Under the pieces are notes generated by a model. The model saw nothing but the letters and a program-made list of their open reading frames with translations. It was not told where the DNA came from and searched no databases. From Haladaptatus caseinilyticus (GTDB lineage: Archaea > Halobacteriota > Halobacteria > Halobacteriales > Haladaptataceae): a stretch of 64,000 nt of DNA. Position 1 is the stretch's first letter; every line of letters starts with the position of its first letter. This document shows, piece by piece, positions 52,405 to 61,646 of the stretch. The stretch lies in contig NZ_CP111036.1 of NCBI RefSeq assembly GCF_026248685.1, positions 2,232,001 through 2,296,000 on the forward strand, written 5' to 3'. The translations under genes and the position numbers were made by a program.

Positions 52405-52863
52405 TTACGTTGATACGTACGCGTCAACCGTTAGCGTCGTAAGGTACGCACCGAGGAACGTCCCCGCATAAACCATGGTTGCGGCAGTCACCGCCGTACC
52501 AGTCAGTTGCGGGAGGAGGATGTCACGCGCACCGGCCGTGTATGGGAGAATCCACAATGGAGCAACCCAGACCACGATTAGCGAGGTTCCGCCGACGAAA
52601 AAGCCGATGATTCCCACCCGAATACTCTCGTGGAGATCGTTTGCCAGCAAGTGCGCATAGACGCCCGCGAGTGCAGTGAGGCCCAATACCAGTTGTGGGT
52701 CTATCGATGCAGTCATCAACTCGGATTTGTTGTAGGTGAACGCACCGACTCCCCCAATGATACCGGTAACGAACCCCTTGGTGAGCATGGCGATCAGATA
52801 TCGGCGTCGTAGATTCCCCTGAGCGCCATCCGTGGTCCATTCGTTCGTATTCGTTTCCGTCAT
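52405..52863 (-). CDS. Multi-spanning membrane protein
   Basis: The 152-residue protein has four predicted helices (about 24-44, 56-74, 82-104, 120-147) in Gly/Ala/Thr-rich stretches. It has no recognised transporter motif. Its start overlaps the stop of the upstream gene (TAATG), so both genes form one operon. Confidence 0.65.
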   Translation of the reverse strand: MTETNTNEWTTDGAQGNLRRRYLIAMLTKGFVTGIIGGVGAFTYNKSELMTASIDPQLVLGLTALAGVYAHLLANDLHESIRVGIIGFFVGGTSLIVVWVAPLWILPYTAGARDILLPQLTGTAVTAATMVYAGTFLGAYLTTLTVDAYVST

Positions 52864-53354
52864 TACCCTGCCCCTCCAATCCTGACCGGGATCGAAAAAC
52901 CTTCGTCACCGATCGCTCCACGAACCATCCCGGTTACTCTCACTGACCCCGATTTGGCCGCCTGATTTGCCTGCGACGTGTGTTCGGAACTCAAATCCAT
53001 GTCGATGGTCAGGTCTAGCGTCTCTCCCGCCGGGACGGTAGTCTCGTCGAGTGAAGTCGTGGTTCCATCCGTCAACCGTGTTTGGCCATCGTACGCATGA
53101 ATTTGACCGCTCGAAAGAACGATTGCACGTCTCGTCGGATTATGAATCCGGAGTGCGACGGTCAGATGTTCGCCACCGCCAGTTACGGTGTACTCGGTCG
53201 CAGTTACATCGACGCTTCCGGTATTCATCGTTGCGATATGCCCTTGCATGGTCGGGACGAACACCCACCCAGTAACGAGGGCTGTGACGAGAACTACACC
53301 GACGAGGAGGGGACGCTCCGGCATGAGGGCGACGCCAGTGTTCGTATCTGACAT
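52863..53354 (-). CDS. Membrane-anchored extracellular beta-domain protein (LEA14-like)
   Basis: The 163-residue protein has one N-terminal helix (about 16-37, signal anchor) and then an extracellular beta-sandwich-like domain, with HLTVALRIHNPTRRAIVLS and LDETTVPAGETLDLTIDMDL. This matches the pattern of LEA14/WHy-type domains found in haloarchaeal extracellular proteins. From the ATG at 53354; a longer frame to 53624 is not supported. Co-transcribed with the following multi-spanning protein. The function is unknown. Confidence 0.66.
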   Translation of the reverse strand: MSDTNTGVALMPERPLLVGVVLVTALVTGWVFVPTMQGHIATMNTGSVDVTATEYTVTGGGEHLTVALRIHNPTRRAIVLSSGQIHAYDGQTRLTDGTTTSLDETTVPAGETLDLTIDMDLSSEHTSQANQAAKSGSVRVTGMVRGAIGDEGFSIPVRIGGAG

Positions 53355-53445
53355 GAAGATATGGCTATGGCTATGTAGGTAAGTACCGTAAGGATTTCCC
53401 TCGAATTTGAGGCGAGCGAAAAGTAAAAAACGACGCCCGGAAGCG

Positions 53446-54810
53446 TTAGTCGGAAACGTCGGGTGCGACTGCTTCCTTGTTCGAGGCGGACGATTCGAAG
53501 AGATGGCATGCGGCCAGCTGCTCATCTGTCCGTCTGAGATCAGGATGACTCCGTTCACAAACCGTCTGGAACTCTCGGTCGAGTTGTTCCTGCGCATCTT
53601 CGACGTTCCCCTCAATGAGATCACGAGCCACGGACCGGAGCGCGTTCTCGGCCTGCCGAGGCATATCGAGTGCGCTCATATCGACCCGACCATCGGTTTC
53701 GGCGTCGAGACGATGCTCCTCCGGAAGCTCCAATGCGAGACCAGTTTCGAGCAGTCGGTCAACCTCGACTCGCTGGTCGTTTCCGTCGAAGCCTTCCGCT
53801 TCGATGTCGCCCTGCAACACCCGGCGTTTGAATTGGAAGGCTCGCCGGAACGCTTCCTGACTTCCCGACCAATCGTTCGGTGGGATGATTTTCGCGCATC
53901 GTGGATGGAATCGACATCCAGTCGGTGGGTCGCGGGGGTTCGGAACTTCACCGGTGACGTTCGCCCGATGTCGTTGTGCTCCAGGATCGATTTCCGGCAC
54001 CGCGTCGAACAGCGCCTCCGTGTACGGATGTTTCGAGTTCGTCACCACTTCGCTCGTCGGTCCCTGCTCGATGATATCACCGAGATACATGATCGCAGTT
54101 CGGTCGCACATGTAGCGGATGAGGGATAGGTCGTGGCTGATGAACAGGTACGTCAGGCCGTACTCGTCCTGCAGTTCCTTCATCAGGTTCAGTACGCCCG
54201 CCCGAATCGACACGTCGAGCATCGAGACGGGCTCGTCACAGACGACGAAATCGGGATTGACGACCAGCGCACGCGCAATCGCGACACGCTGTCGCTCCCC
54301 GCCGGATAGTTCCTTCGGGAACTCGTTGAGGTACGCTTCGGCAGGCGACAGCCCTACGTCGTTAAGTACCTGGATGACTCGCTCCCGTCGGTCTTGGTAG
54401 CCGTCACCGATGTCGTTTATCTTCAACGGTTCCTCGACCGACTGGAACACGGTCATCCGTGGGTTCAGGCTCTCGAACGGATCTTGAAAGATCATCTGGA
54501 CACGCTGGCGGAACACCCGCTCGTCCTCACGTGAGAGTTCGGTTACATCCCGGCCGTCGAACGTAATCGTCCCGTCCGTGGGGTCGTACAGCTTCACCAG
54601 CAGCTTTCCGAGCGTTGTCTTTCCACAGCCGGATTCGCCGGCGATACCCATGATGTCGCCTCGGTTGATGGTGAGATCGACGTTCTGGACGGCTCGGACT
54701 GGTTGTGCTTCACGTCCAAGCAGTCGGTCGACGACACCTTGCGACAGGTCGAACAACTTCGAGACGTTATCGATTTCTACTAGTGGGTCTGCGTCGTGTT
54801 CTGATGCCAT
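53446..54810 (-). CDS. oppF: Dipeptide/oligopeptide ABC transporter ATPase (OppF type)
   Basis: This ATPase energises the importer at the inner face of the membrane. It has Walker A GESGCGKTT (58-66), Q-loop, signature LSGGERQ (168-174) and Walker B VVCDEP (189-194). The oligopeptide-specific C-terminal cluster CRFHPRC (299-305) is present, though one Cys pair is missing relative to some family members. The total of 454 residues is about 110 longer than usual; the extra tail is acidic with CHLFES near its end. It overlaps oppD by 31 bases. Confidence 0.93.
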   Translation of the reverse strand: MASEHDADPLVEIDNVSKLFDLSQGVVDRLLGREAQPVRAVQNVDLTINRGDIMGIAGESGCGKTTLGKLLVKLYDPTDGTITFDGRDVTELSREDERVFRQRVQMIFQDPFESLNPRMTVFQSVEEPLKINDIGDGYQDRRERVIQVLNDVGLSPAEAYLNEFPKELSGGERQRVAIARALVVNPDFVVCDEPVSMLDVSIRAGVLNLMKELQDEYGLTYLFISHDLSLIRYMCDRTAIMYLGDIIEQGPTSEVVTNSKHPYTEALFDAVPEIDPGAQRHRANVTGEVPNPRDPPTGCRFHPRCAKIIPPNDWSGSQEAFRRAFQFKRRVLQGDIEAEGFDGNDQRVEVDRLLETGLALELPEEHRLDAETDGRVDMSALDMPRQAENALRSVARDLIEGNVEDAQEQLDREFQTVCERSHPDLRRTDEQLAACHLFESSASNKEAVAPDVSD

Positions 54811-55931
54811 TTTTCCTCCTTGCGCGCTTCAGTGCGCATCGTTTCGAGTTCGTCGATGCGATAGCATGCCGACCGATGAACGTCGGGCGACGTTGCTTCC
54901 ATTCGTTTTCCCGTCTTTGCCTGTTGGACATCGTATCCCGGCGGATGTGCCGAATGGCACTCGTCCACGGCGAACGGACATCGAGGCGCAAACCGACAGC
55001 CGTCGTTCGGGTCGAGGAGCGTCGGCGGTGACCCCGGTATCGAGATGAGCTCCTGTTGTTCGTCCTCGACCGTCGGGAACGAGTTTTTCAACCCGAGCGT
55101 GTACGGGTTCGCGGCCTCGTCGAGTACCTCGGCCATCGGGCCGTTTTCCATCATCTTGCCGCCGTACATGACGGCGAGTTTGTCACAGATCTCGGCCATG
55201 ACGCTGACATCGTGGCTCACGACGAGGATGGCCACGTTGAACTCCTCCTGGAGCGCTTCGAGTTCCTCCAGGATGCGGTCCTGTATGATGACATCGAGTG
55301 CCGTCGTCGGCTCGTCGGCGATGAGCAAATCCGGGTTGCACGCCATCGCCATCGCGATGACGGCACGCTGTTTCATCCCGCCACTGAACTGGTGGGCGTA
55401 ATCGTCTGCGCGGTTCGGTTCGATGCCGACGCGTTCGATGAGGTCACGGGCACGTTCGTCCGCTTCCGCTTCGGTCGTCCCCGGTTCGTGACGAAGGATC
55501 GCTTCGGTAATCTGGTCGCCGACCTTGTACACCGGGTTGAGCGCATTCATCGCGCTCTGTGGAACGAGTGCGATATCCCGCCAGCGGATATCCCGAATCT
55601 GCTGGTTGTCCAGTTGGGCGAGGTCGGTTTTACCGTCCGCTCGTACCGGGTAGCGGTCGTCGTCGATGATCTCCTGTCGTGCGTTTCCGTTCGTGTCCTC
55701 CCACTCGGGGAGGGTTCCGTCGAACCAGATTTCGCCACTTTCGATATACCCGTTCGAATCGAGCAAGTGAATGAGCGATTTGGCAAGCGTCGTCTTTCCA
55801 CACCCCGACTCGCCGACGAGACCGTACGTCTCGCCGTGGTCGACATCGAACGTGACGCCATCGACGGCGTGCACCTGCTTGTCCCCGGCGTCGTAGCGAA
55901 CACAAAGGTCGTTTACTTCTAACAATGACAT
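54780..55931 (-). CDS. oppD: Dipeptide/oligopeptide ABC transporter ATPase (OppD type)
   Basis: This is the partner ATPase of OppF. The 383-residue protein has Walker A GESGCGKTT (40-48), signature FSGGMKQRAVIAMAMACNPD and Walker B LLIADEPTTALDV. The oligopeptide motif CRFAPRCPFAVDEC with four Cys, as in family members that bind a 4Fe-4S cluster, is near the end. It is followed after three bases upstream by the permease gene and overlaps oppF. Confidence 0.94.
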   Translation of the reverse strand: MSLLEVNDLCVRYDAGDKQVHAVDGVTFDVDHGETYGLVGESGCGKTTLAKSLIHLLDSNGYIESGEIWFDGTLPEWEDTNGNARQEIIDDDRYPVRADGKTDLAQLDNQQIRDIRWRDIALVPQSAMNALNPVYKVGDQITEAILRHEPGTTEAEADERARDLIERVGIEPNRADDYAHQFSGGMKQRAVIAMAMACNPDLLIADEPTTALDVIIQDRILEELEALQEEFNVAILVVSHDVSVMAEICDKLAVMYGGKMMENGPMAEVLDEAANPYTLGLKNSFPTVEDEQQELISIPGSPPTLLDPNDGCRFAPRCPFAVDECHSAHPPGYDVQQAKTGKRMEATSPDVHRSACYRIDELETMRTEARKEEKWHQNTTQTH

Positions 55932-55934
55932 GGG

Positions 55935-56891
55935 TTACTCCTGTGGGTTGGCGACGTCCTCCACCGAGAATCCGATGAAGTAGAACGCGGCCGCGATGGA
56001 CGTGATCGCCAGTCCCGGCGGAATCAGCCACCACGGCGCGTCGAATACGTGTCCATTTGCTTTCACATTCTCGATCATCATGCCCCACGACACGCTGTCG
56101 AACTCAGCGAGACCGAGATACGCGAGCGATGCCTGTGCGAGAATCGCCGCCGCGGCATCCTGTGCCAGAAACACGAATGCGAGCGGCACGACGTTCGGGA
56201 GGATGTGCCGGAACACGATTCGCGTGTCGCTGGCGCCAGCGACCCGTGCGGACTCGACGTACGCCCGTTCCTTGAGCGAGAGCGTCTCCCCACGAATGAG
56301 GATGCAGTTGTTGAGCCACGACGTGATCGCGATGCCGAAGATGATGTTCTCCGTTTTGATACCGCGAATTGCGACGAGTACGATGAGGAACGGCAGGAAC
56401 GGCATCCCGTACATCACGTCGACGATGCGCTGGATGGTCTCGTCGACCCACGTGTCGCCGTAGAACCCGCTGATGAGTCCGAGCGGAACGCCGACGAGGC
56501 TGGAGAGGATTCCGGCGGCGAATCCGATGTACAGTGCCTTCCTCGCACCGTACACGAGAAGCGTCAGCACTCCTTGGCCTTCCGAGTTCGTTCCGAGCGG
56601 CGCGAAGAACGGGTCACCGAACGCGGGCGGATGTGGTAGTTGCTGTTTCTGTTGCAGCGTCAACCGAGCATATTGATCGTTCCCGATGAACGCCCCCCAC
56701 TGCAAGTCGTGGGGAGCGAACCATGATGGGAAGAGCGCCCAGAGGATGTACATGAGCAGGATGAGTATCCCGAGGACGCCCATCTTGTGCTGTGTATATC
56801 GGCTCCATCCCCGCCGGAAGCGTTCGATGCGCGGTTCCCAGCGTTCTTGAAGCGAACTGATAGCGGACGTGCTTTCTGATTGTGTCGACAT
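55935..56891 (-). CDS. dppC: Dipeptide/oligopeptide ABC transporter permease (DppC type)
   Basis: This permease has 318 residues. A charged N-terminus and first helix (VLGILILLMYILWALF) are followed by a typical binding-protein-dependent transport core with the EAA-like loop YVESARVAGASDTRIVFRHI. There are about six helices. It begins directly one base after the stop of the other permease gene. Confidence 0.94.
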   Translation of the reverse strand: MSTQSESTSAISSLQERWEPRIERFRRGWSRYTQHKMGVLGILILLMYILWALFPSWFAPHDLQWGAFIGNDQYARLTLQQKQQLPHPPAFGDPFFAPLGTNSEGQGVLTLLVYGARKALYIGFAAGILSSLVGVPLGLISGFYGDTWVDETIQRIVDVMYGMPFLPFLIVLVAIRGIKTENIIFGIAITSWLNNCILIRGETLSLKERAYVESARVAGASDTRIVFRHILPNVVPLAFVFLAQDAAAAILAQASLAYLGLAEFDSVSWGMMIENVKANGHVFDAPWWLIPPGLAITSIAAAFYFIGFSVEDVANPQE

Positions 56892-57881
56892 CTATTGTTT
56901 CCCCCCGAACTTGATCCGTGGATCGAGATACGTGTACGCGACGTCCGTCACCAACCGCATCACGATGATGAGGACGGCGAGTAGGAAGAACGCCGCCTGC
57001 GTGACGGGGTAGTCGTGTCTCATTACCGCGTTCACGATCAGTTTCCCGATACCGGGCCAACTGAACACGTTTTCGATGATGATACTGCCGTCTATGAGAA
57101 ACGCCAGTCCGACGATCGCCTGCGTCGCAACCGGAATCAGCGCGTTGCGGGCCGCGTGTTTCATCATCACGGTACGTTCGCTGAGGCCCTTCGCCCGCGC
57201 GAGGAAGACGTAATCCTCCCCGGTGACGTTGTTCATGGACGGACGCATGACGAGCATCGCCCCGACCCAACCGACGAAGGAAATGCTGAACAACGGGAGC
57301 GCGATGTGGTGTAAGATGTTCGTCATCGCCAACCACGGCGTCCAATTCGCGATTCCGAACTGATCGACCATGAACTCGCTTTTCAACCAACCCAGTTTGT
57401 AGTTGAACAACCAGATGAACAGCCATGCGATCCAAAACGCCGGCATGGAGTACATCGTCAGTCCCGTAACGTACGTCGTCTTATCCTTCAGGGTGCCGCG
57501 CCACCAGCCGAGATACATTCCGACGAGCGGGCCGACGGTGTACGCGACGACGAATCCGGCACCGAATAGAATGATCGTGCGCGGGAACCGTCGAACAAGG
57601 AGGTCCCACACGGGTTCCTTGTGGGTCGGCGAACGGCCGAACTCGCCGACCTGATAGTTGACCATGAAACTCATATACTGTTCCCACAGCGGTTTGTTGA
57701 GCCCCCACGTCTCCCGGAGCCGTTCGATCTGTGGCGGCTTCATCTCCGGCGTGATCATGGTGGAAATGAACGACCCCGGCATGCTCCGAATGAGCACGAA
57801 CAGAATCGTCATTATTACCAGTAGGGTCAGATAGGAGACGACAAGCCGCTTTGCGAGATAGCGGGTGCTAATCCTACTCAT
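56892..57881 (-). CDS. dppB: Dipeptide/oligopeptide ABC transporter permease (DppB type)
   Basis: The 329-residue permease has an N-terminal RYLAKRLVVSYLTLLVIMTI helix, a long outside loop and the EAA loop region DYVFLARAKGLSERTVMMKH, and pairs with DppC to form the channel. It is the first gene of the permease-ATPase block; a 184-base gap separates it from the binding-protein gene upstream. Confidence 0.94.
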   Translation of the reverse strand: MSRISTRYLAKRLVVSYLTLLVIMTILFVLIRSMPGSFISTMITPEMKPPQIERLRETWGLNKPLWEQYMSFMVNYQVGEFGRSPTHKEPVWDLLVRRFPRTIILFGAGFVVAYTVGPLVGMYLGWWRGTLKDKTTYVTGLTMYSMPAFWIAWLFIWLFNYKLGWLKSEFMVDQFGIANWTPWLAMTNILHHIALPLFSISFVGWVGAMLVMRPSMNNVTGEDYVFLARAKGLSERTVMMKHAARNALIPVATQAIVGLAFLIDGSIIIENVFSWPGIGKLIVNAVMRHDYPVTQAAFFLLAVLIIVMRLVTDVAYTYLDPRIKFGGKQ

Positions 57882-57940
57882 TGTCTATATTCCTTGATTT
57901 CAGTATCCTGTTTACCATATCGCTTACTCTTGCGTATCCA

Positions 57941-57954
57941 TGCCATGCATGGCA
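57941..57954. promoter_or_regulatory. Perfect 14-base palindrome between binding-protein and permease genes
   Basis: TGCCATGCATGGCA is self-complementary and lies in the 184-base spacer between the binding-protein stop and the dppB start. It could be an operator for dppB or a processing/attenuation hairpin allowing higher expression of the binding protein. Confidence 0.4.
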
Positions 57955-58065
57955 CACATTCATTATCAATGTGGTGATTCTCATCCCAATTGAGTACTAA
58001 ATCCAACCATCAGTTTCCCCCCTACTGATCGCAAAAAACCAGCATCGAGGGTACGAGCCTCGTCG

Positions 58066-60105
58066 TTACTTCTTCAAGTTTTCTTTGAGATACATGTTTC
58101 CGTACTCGACGTCCCAGTTCGCGTACGCCGGATCGACGATACCCGAGACGACGCCACCGAATTTGGCCGTGTTCATCGGCCAGCGGAACTTCGAGTAGTC
58201 ACGGAGCATGTACGGCATGTCGAGGTAGATCTTCTCCATCGCCTTCGCGAACTTCTTCGCGCGCTTTTCCGGGTCCGTCTCGCTGTACGCGTCCGAGAGT
58301 AGTTTGTCGGAGCTGCCCCCAGAGACTCCGTAGCCGGTGGAGTTGTAGGCGAACTTCTCCGTGTCCTCGCCCGCATTCTCGGAGTGGAAGAACGAGTGGA
58401 GCGACGTACCGTACGGACTGGTTCCACCCCATCCCATCGGATAGACGTCGAACTCCTCGGTCTCGTATACTTTGCCAGTCATCGTGTTGAACGCGATCGG
58501 TTCCGTTCGAACCGGGATTCCGACCTTTTGAAGGTTCTTCTTCCACTGGTCGATTGCTTTCGCCTCGGCGGGTTGTTCGCTCGGTGGGTCGATGAGAAGG
58601 GTAATCGCGTTGCCGTCCATCATCTCCGGGACGGTCTGGCCGTCGACACGAATCTCCTTGTCGACGCCTGCCTCCTTGAGCGACTGCGACTTGACGGAGC
58701 CGAACGTATAGTTGTACTTCGATTTCGACTGACTGGATTTGACGCCGGAGAACGTTCCGGGGAACTCCTTCCCGGCGTAGGTTCCCTTACCGCTGACGAC
58801 CTGCCCGTCGGTCAAGAACTTCCTAACCGCTTCCACATCGGGTTTCTTCCCACCGTTCACACCACGGAAGTTGAACGCTTCCGTCTCCGGTGCGGTCAGC
58901 AGTTCGCCACCGTGGACGCTCTCCGGTCGGACACCTTTGTATCCGGGGGACTGTGCGTAGTCGCCCTTGATGACGTAGCCGCCTTTGAGTTCCTGAACCC
59001 AGAACAGGTCGTCGTACATGAACGACATCGCCTGTCGGAAGGAGACGTCGTCGAGCGGTGCTCGGCGACAGTTGAAGCCGTAGTAGGAAAAACCGCTGTC
59101 GAATCCCTTGACGACGTCGATTCCTTCCTTGTCCTTGGCTTTCTGGATTTTCGAGGATTTGAGACTTCCGTAGTGAGTGTCGATTTCGCCGCGCAGGAAC
59201 GCCTGCGTCATCGGCGCCTCCCCTCCGTACACCTTGAAGTTCACGGCGTCGAGGAACGGTCCGCCGTGGATGAGCGACTTGTGGTCTTTCTTCCACTGAA
59301 GCTGGTTGAGCGCGTACGTGTTCTCGATATAGTCACGTCGGAATTTGACCTGCATCGAGGTGTCCGGGTTGAACTTGACCAGTTTGCCCGGACCAGTACC
59401 GACGGGGCCTTCCTCGTTCGCTTCCGTCGGGTCGTAGTTTTCGTAATCGACACCCTCCCACTTGTGTTTTGGAATGATCGGGGCGCCACCGAGAACCGTA
59501 TAGTCCCACGTCCCAACGGGCCGGGATAGCTTGATGTGGAAGTCCCAGTCGTTGCTGGCCTCCTCGATCTTCTCGAAGTCGTTCCAAACCGAGAACTCGC
59601 CCGGTTCGTTGTCGAGCATGAACTGATAGGAATACAGGATATCCTCCGTCTTGAACTTCTCACCGTCGTTCCACTCCAGACCATCCTTTCGAGCGTTAAA
59701 GTAGATATCCGGCTTCTCCTTGTCGGCGTTCTTCAGTTCCCAGTCAGTGAAAACGCTGGGTTTGACTTCGAACGTGACCGGGTCTTGCGCCGTACCGTAG
59801 TCATACACTGGACTCAGTCCGACGGCGGAGTACACACTACCGGCCAGCATAATGTTCGGGCTGTCCGGGGCCTCAGGTAGACCATAACGGAGCGTCCCGC
59901 CCGGTTTGATGTTCTCAGGATTGACATCGACGGTTCCAGCCCCTTCCGTCGTTTCGTTACCGGGGTTGTCGGGTCCGTTATTGTCGTTTTTGTCATTTTT
60001 CCCAGAACAGCCAGCAAGGGAGAGAGTGACTGCGCCAGCCCCACTCGCCTTCAGGAAGTTCCTTCGGCTGTCTTCGGTACCACTTCGGTTGCGTCGCCGT
60101 GGCAT
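58066..60105 (-). CDS. Peptide-type ABC transporter substrate-binding lipoprotein, Tat-exported
   Basis: The 679-residue protein has a twin-arginine signal SRRNFLK (13-19), a hydrophobic core and lipobox LAGC with Cys33 as the lipid-anchored residue, then an Asn/Asp/Gly-rich linker. The mature part is a family 5 solute-binding protein, with FTDWELKN, DGLEWNDGEKFKTEDILYSY and DAYSETDPEKRAKKFAKAM in the usual order. Haloarchaea use Tat to export folded proteins. It is the first gene of the importer operon, with its own strong promoter. The exact substrate (peptide or other) is not shown. Confidence 0.94.
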   Translation of the reverse strand: MPRRRNRSGTEDSRRNFLKASGAGAVTLSLAGCSGKNDKNDNNGPDNPGNETTEGAGTVDVNPENIKPGGTLRYGLPEAPDSPNIMLAGSVYSAVGLSPVYDYGTAQDPVTFEVKPSVFTDWELKNADKEKPDIYFNARKDGLEWNDGEKFKTEDILYSYQFMLDNEPGEFSVWNDFEKIEEASNDWDFHIKLSRPVGTWDYTVLGGAPIIPKHKWEGVDYENYDPTEANEEGPVGTGPGKLVKFNPDTSMQVKFRRDYIENTYALNQLQWKKDHKSLIHGGPFLDAVNFKVYGGEAPMTQAFLRGEIDTHYGSLKSSKIQKAKDKEGIDVVKGFDSGFSYYGFNCRRAPLDDVSFRQAMSFMYDDLFWVQELKGGYVIKGDYAQSPGYKGVRPESVHGGELLTAPETEAFNFRGVNGGKKPDVEAVRKFLTDGQVVSGKGTYAGKEFPGTFSGVKSSQSKSKYNYTFGSVKSQSLKEAGVDKEIRVDGQTVPEMMDGNAITLLIDPPSEQPAEAKAIDQWKKNLQKVGIPVRTEPIAFNTMTGKVYETEEFDVYPMGWGGTSPYGTSLHSFFHSENAGEDTEKFAYNSTGYGVSGGSSDKLLSDAYSETDPEKRAKKFAKAMEKIYLDMPYMLRDYSKFRWPMNTAKFGGVVSGIVDPAYANWDVEYGNMYLKENLKK

Positions 60106-60125
60106 ACCAAAGACTTGTAGAAGAT

Positions 60126-60136
60126 GTATTTAAAAC
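60126..60136 (-). promoter_or_regulatory. TATA box of the binding-protein gene
   Basis: On the minus strand GTTTTAAATAC is centred about 26 bases before the ATG at 60105, the spacing for a leaderless transcript of the importer operon. Confidence 0.5.
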
Positions 60137-60246
60137 TACTGGTTGGCAGAAGCTTTTAGTTTTCCGGGCTTCATAGAAGGGGAAAGCGCGTCTAAACTAG
60201 TCTGATAATTTTATAATTAGAAGACGTGTCCGATACTAATTCATAA

Positions 60247-60519
60247 TTATTGTTTACTATTAGATTCCTTGGCGAGCATGCCATAATAAACCGCTCCCGC
60301 AACCGCTGTCGACCCCAACAGAAGATGTGAGTCCGACGAGACCGCACCAGCGTTCTCCCGTGTCCAGACGAAACTCAGTCCCGACCAAAGGCTAGCAATG
60401 ACGAATCCTGCCGTCAGCAACCAGAGACCCAACGGTTTCCGTCCGGTACGTAGAGCGACGAGGGCGGCAACCATCGTAATTCCCGCCATCACCGCCAGCA
60501 CGCCGCGCGTTCCTACCAT
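60247..60519 (-). CDS. Small membrane protein
   Basis: The 90-residue protein has three hydrophobic helices (about 4-25, 29-48 and 66-83) and the segment FVWTRENAGAVSSDSH between helices 2 and 3. It is not coupled to the importer operon. The family is unrecognised. Its codon use is average for the window. Confidence 0.6.
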   Translation of the reverse strand: MVGTRGVLAVMAGITMVAALVALRTGRKPLGLWLLTAGFVIASLWSGLSFVWTRENAGAVSSDSHLLLGSTAVAGAVYYGMLAKESNSKQ

Positions 60520-60601
60520 CTCGTTCTACTGCGAACGAGAACCGTATAAATGGAACGCTTCATGCTGACACTTCACTTGCTCGTCGCCCATCCGTCGGTA
60601 T

Positions 60602-61285
60602 CTACTCGACACCGAGCGCATCGAGGAGCGCTTTCGCCGCCGCGTGGGACGATTCCGGTCCTCGCGCAGTGAGTAGGTCACCATCCGTCCGAACACTTGC
60701 GTCCGCATCCAGCTGCGCATCCCAGTTCGCACCGACCGCTCGAACCTCGTCTTCCACCCAGTACGGAAGCTTTCGCCCATCCGGCATTCGGTCGTAGTCG
60801 TCGACGATGTCTTCCTCCCACTCGTTCGGAAATCCAGTTACGTCGCGTCCCGCAACGAGGAATCCATCATCGCTGTCACGCGTGAACGCCAGCAGCCCCA
60901 CGGCGTGACAGACGACGAGTGCTTTCGTCCCTTCGTTCTCGACGGCATCACGAAGCAGTCGGCGGGCATCCCGGTCCTGATTGACATCCCACTCCGTACC
61001 GTGTCCGCCGGGGAACACCACGGCGTCGTAATCACCCGCATCGATCGTTGCGAGCGGTTCGGGGTTTTGCAGTCGTGGGTCGTTCTCGTGTGCATCCCGA
61101 ACCCGTTCTGCGGTCTCCTCGCCGACGTTTTCCGGGTCGGTGGAGCGTTCGTCCACGACCGGTTTCGATCCGCTCGGTGTCGCGACGGTTATCTCCACGC
61201 CCGCATCGGATAGCGTCTGCAGGGGCTCTATGCACTCCTCTGCCCAATACCCTTCCTCACTCACGACGAACAGTGCTGATGTCAT
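60602..61285 (-). CDS. DJ-1/PfpI superfamily protein (HchA-like)
   Basis: From the ATG at 61285 the protein has 227 residues. It has a Rossmann-like DJ-1/PfpI fold with the nucleophile elbow ALVVCHAVGLL (Cys). The first strand is TSALFVVSEEGYWAEE, the catalytic acid region is VVFPGGHGTEWDV, and a further conserved EVRAVGANWD-like region lies near the end. Hsp31/HchA-type family members act as glyoxalases or protein chaperones. The longer frame to 61390 has no conserved residues. There is no signal peptide, so it is cytoplasmic. Confidence 0.87.
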   Translation of the reverse strand: MTSALFVVSEEGYWAEECIEPLQTLSDAGVEITVATPSGSKPVVDERSTDPENVGEETAERVRDAHENDPRLQNPEPLATIDAGDYDAVVFPGGHGTEWDVNQDRDARRLLRDAVENEGTKALVVCHAVGLLAFTRDSDDGFLVAGRDVTGFPNEWEEDIVDDYDRMPDGRKLPYWVEDEVRAVGANWDAQLDADASVRTDGDLLTARGPESSHAAAKALLDALGVE

Positions 61286-61421
61286 ACGACGGACTAGCGC
61301 TTCAGCGTCAATAAGCGAGGGGGCCGCGGAAGAACGCGCCCCTTTCGCGGCGTTGATGACTGCTTCGACAGCGTTTCGTAGGAAGGACAAACGACTCGCT
61401 ACGACGATTGTTTCTCAAAAA

Positions 61422-61496
61422 TAGCGGGAGGTAGATTTGAACTACCGATCTGCGGGTTATGAGCCCGCCGGAATCTCCTGGCTATCCCATCCCGCT
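61422..61496 (-). tRNA. Initiator tRNA-Met (CAU)
   Basis: On the minus strand the sequence folds into a full cloverleaf. The acceptor stem pairs AGCGGGA with TCCCGCT, A1 pairs with U72 (initiator feature), and the discriminator base is A. The anticodon arm CGGG-CTCATAA-CCCG has three G-C pairs in the stem, typical of initiator tRNA, and the anticodon CAU. The T-arm contains GTAGTTCAAATCTAC. No intron is seen and the 3' CCA is not encoded. Its promoter lies upstream at about 61520. Confidence 0.93.
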
Positions 61497-61516
61497 GTAT
61501 TCACGTACTGCCGTCC

Positions 61517-61527
61517 GATAGTTAAGG
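61517..61527 (-). promoter_or_regulatory. TATA box of the tRNA gene
   Basis: On the minus strand this reads CCTTAACTATC, centred about 26 bases before the tRNA 5' end. Confidence 0.45.
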
Positions 61528-61646
61528 GTTGTGATTCACCTGCCGTATGCGGTTTTGTACCGTGATTTCACGGCCGGTCTGAAAATATCTATTCTTTTTC
61601 ACGACCCCAAGACGTATATCTCTTCGGCGCACGCACAGAGGCAAAG

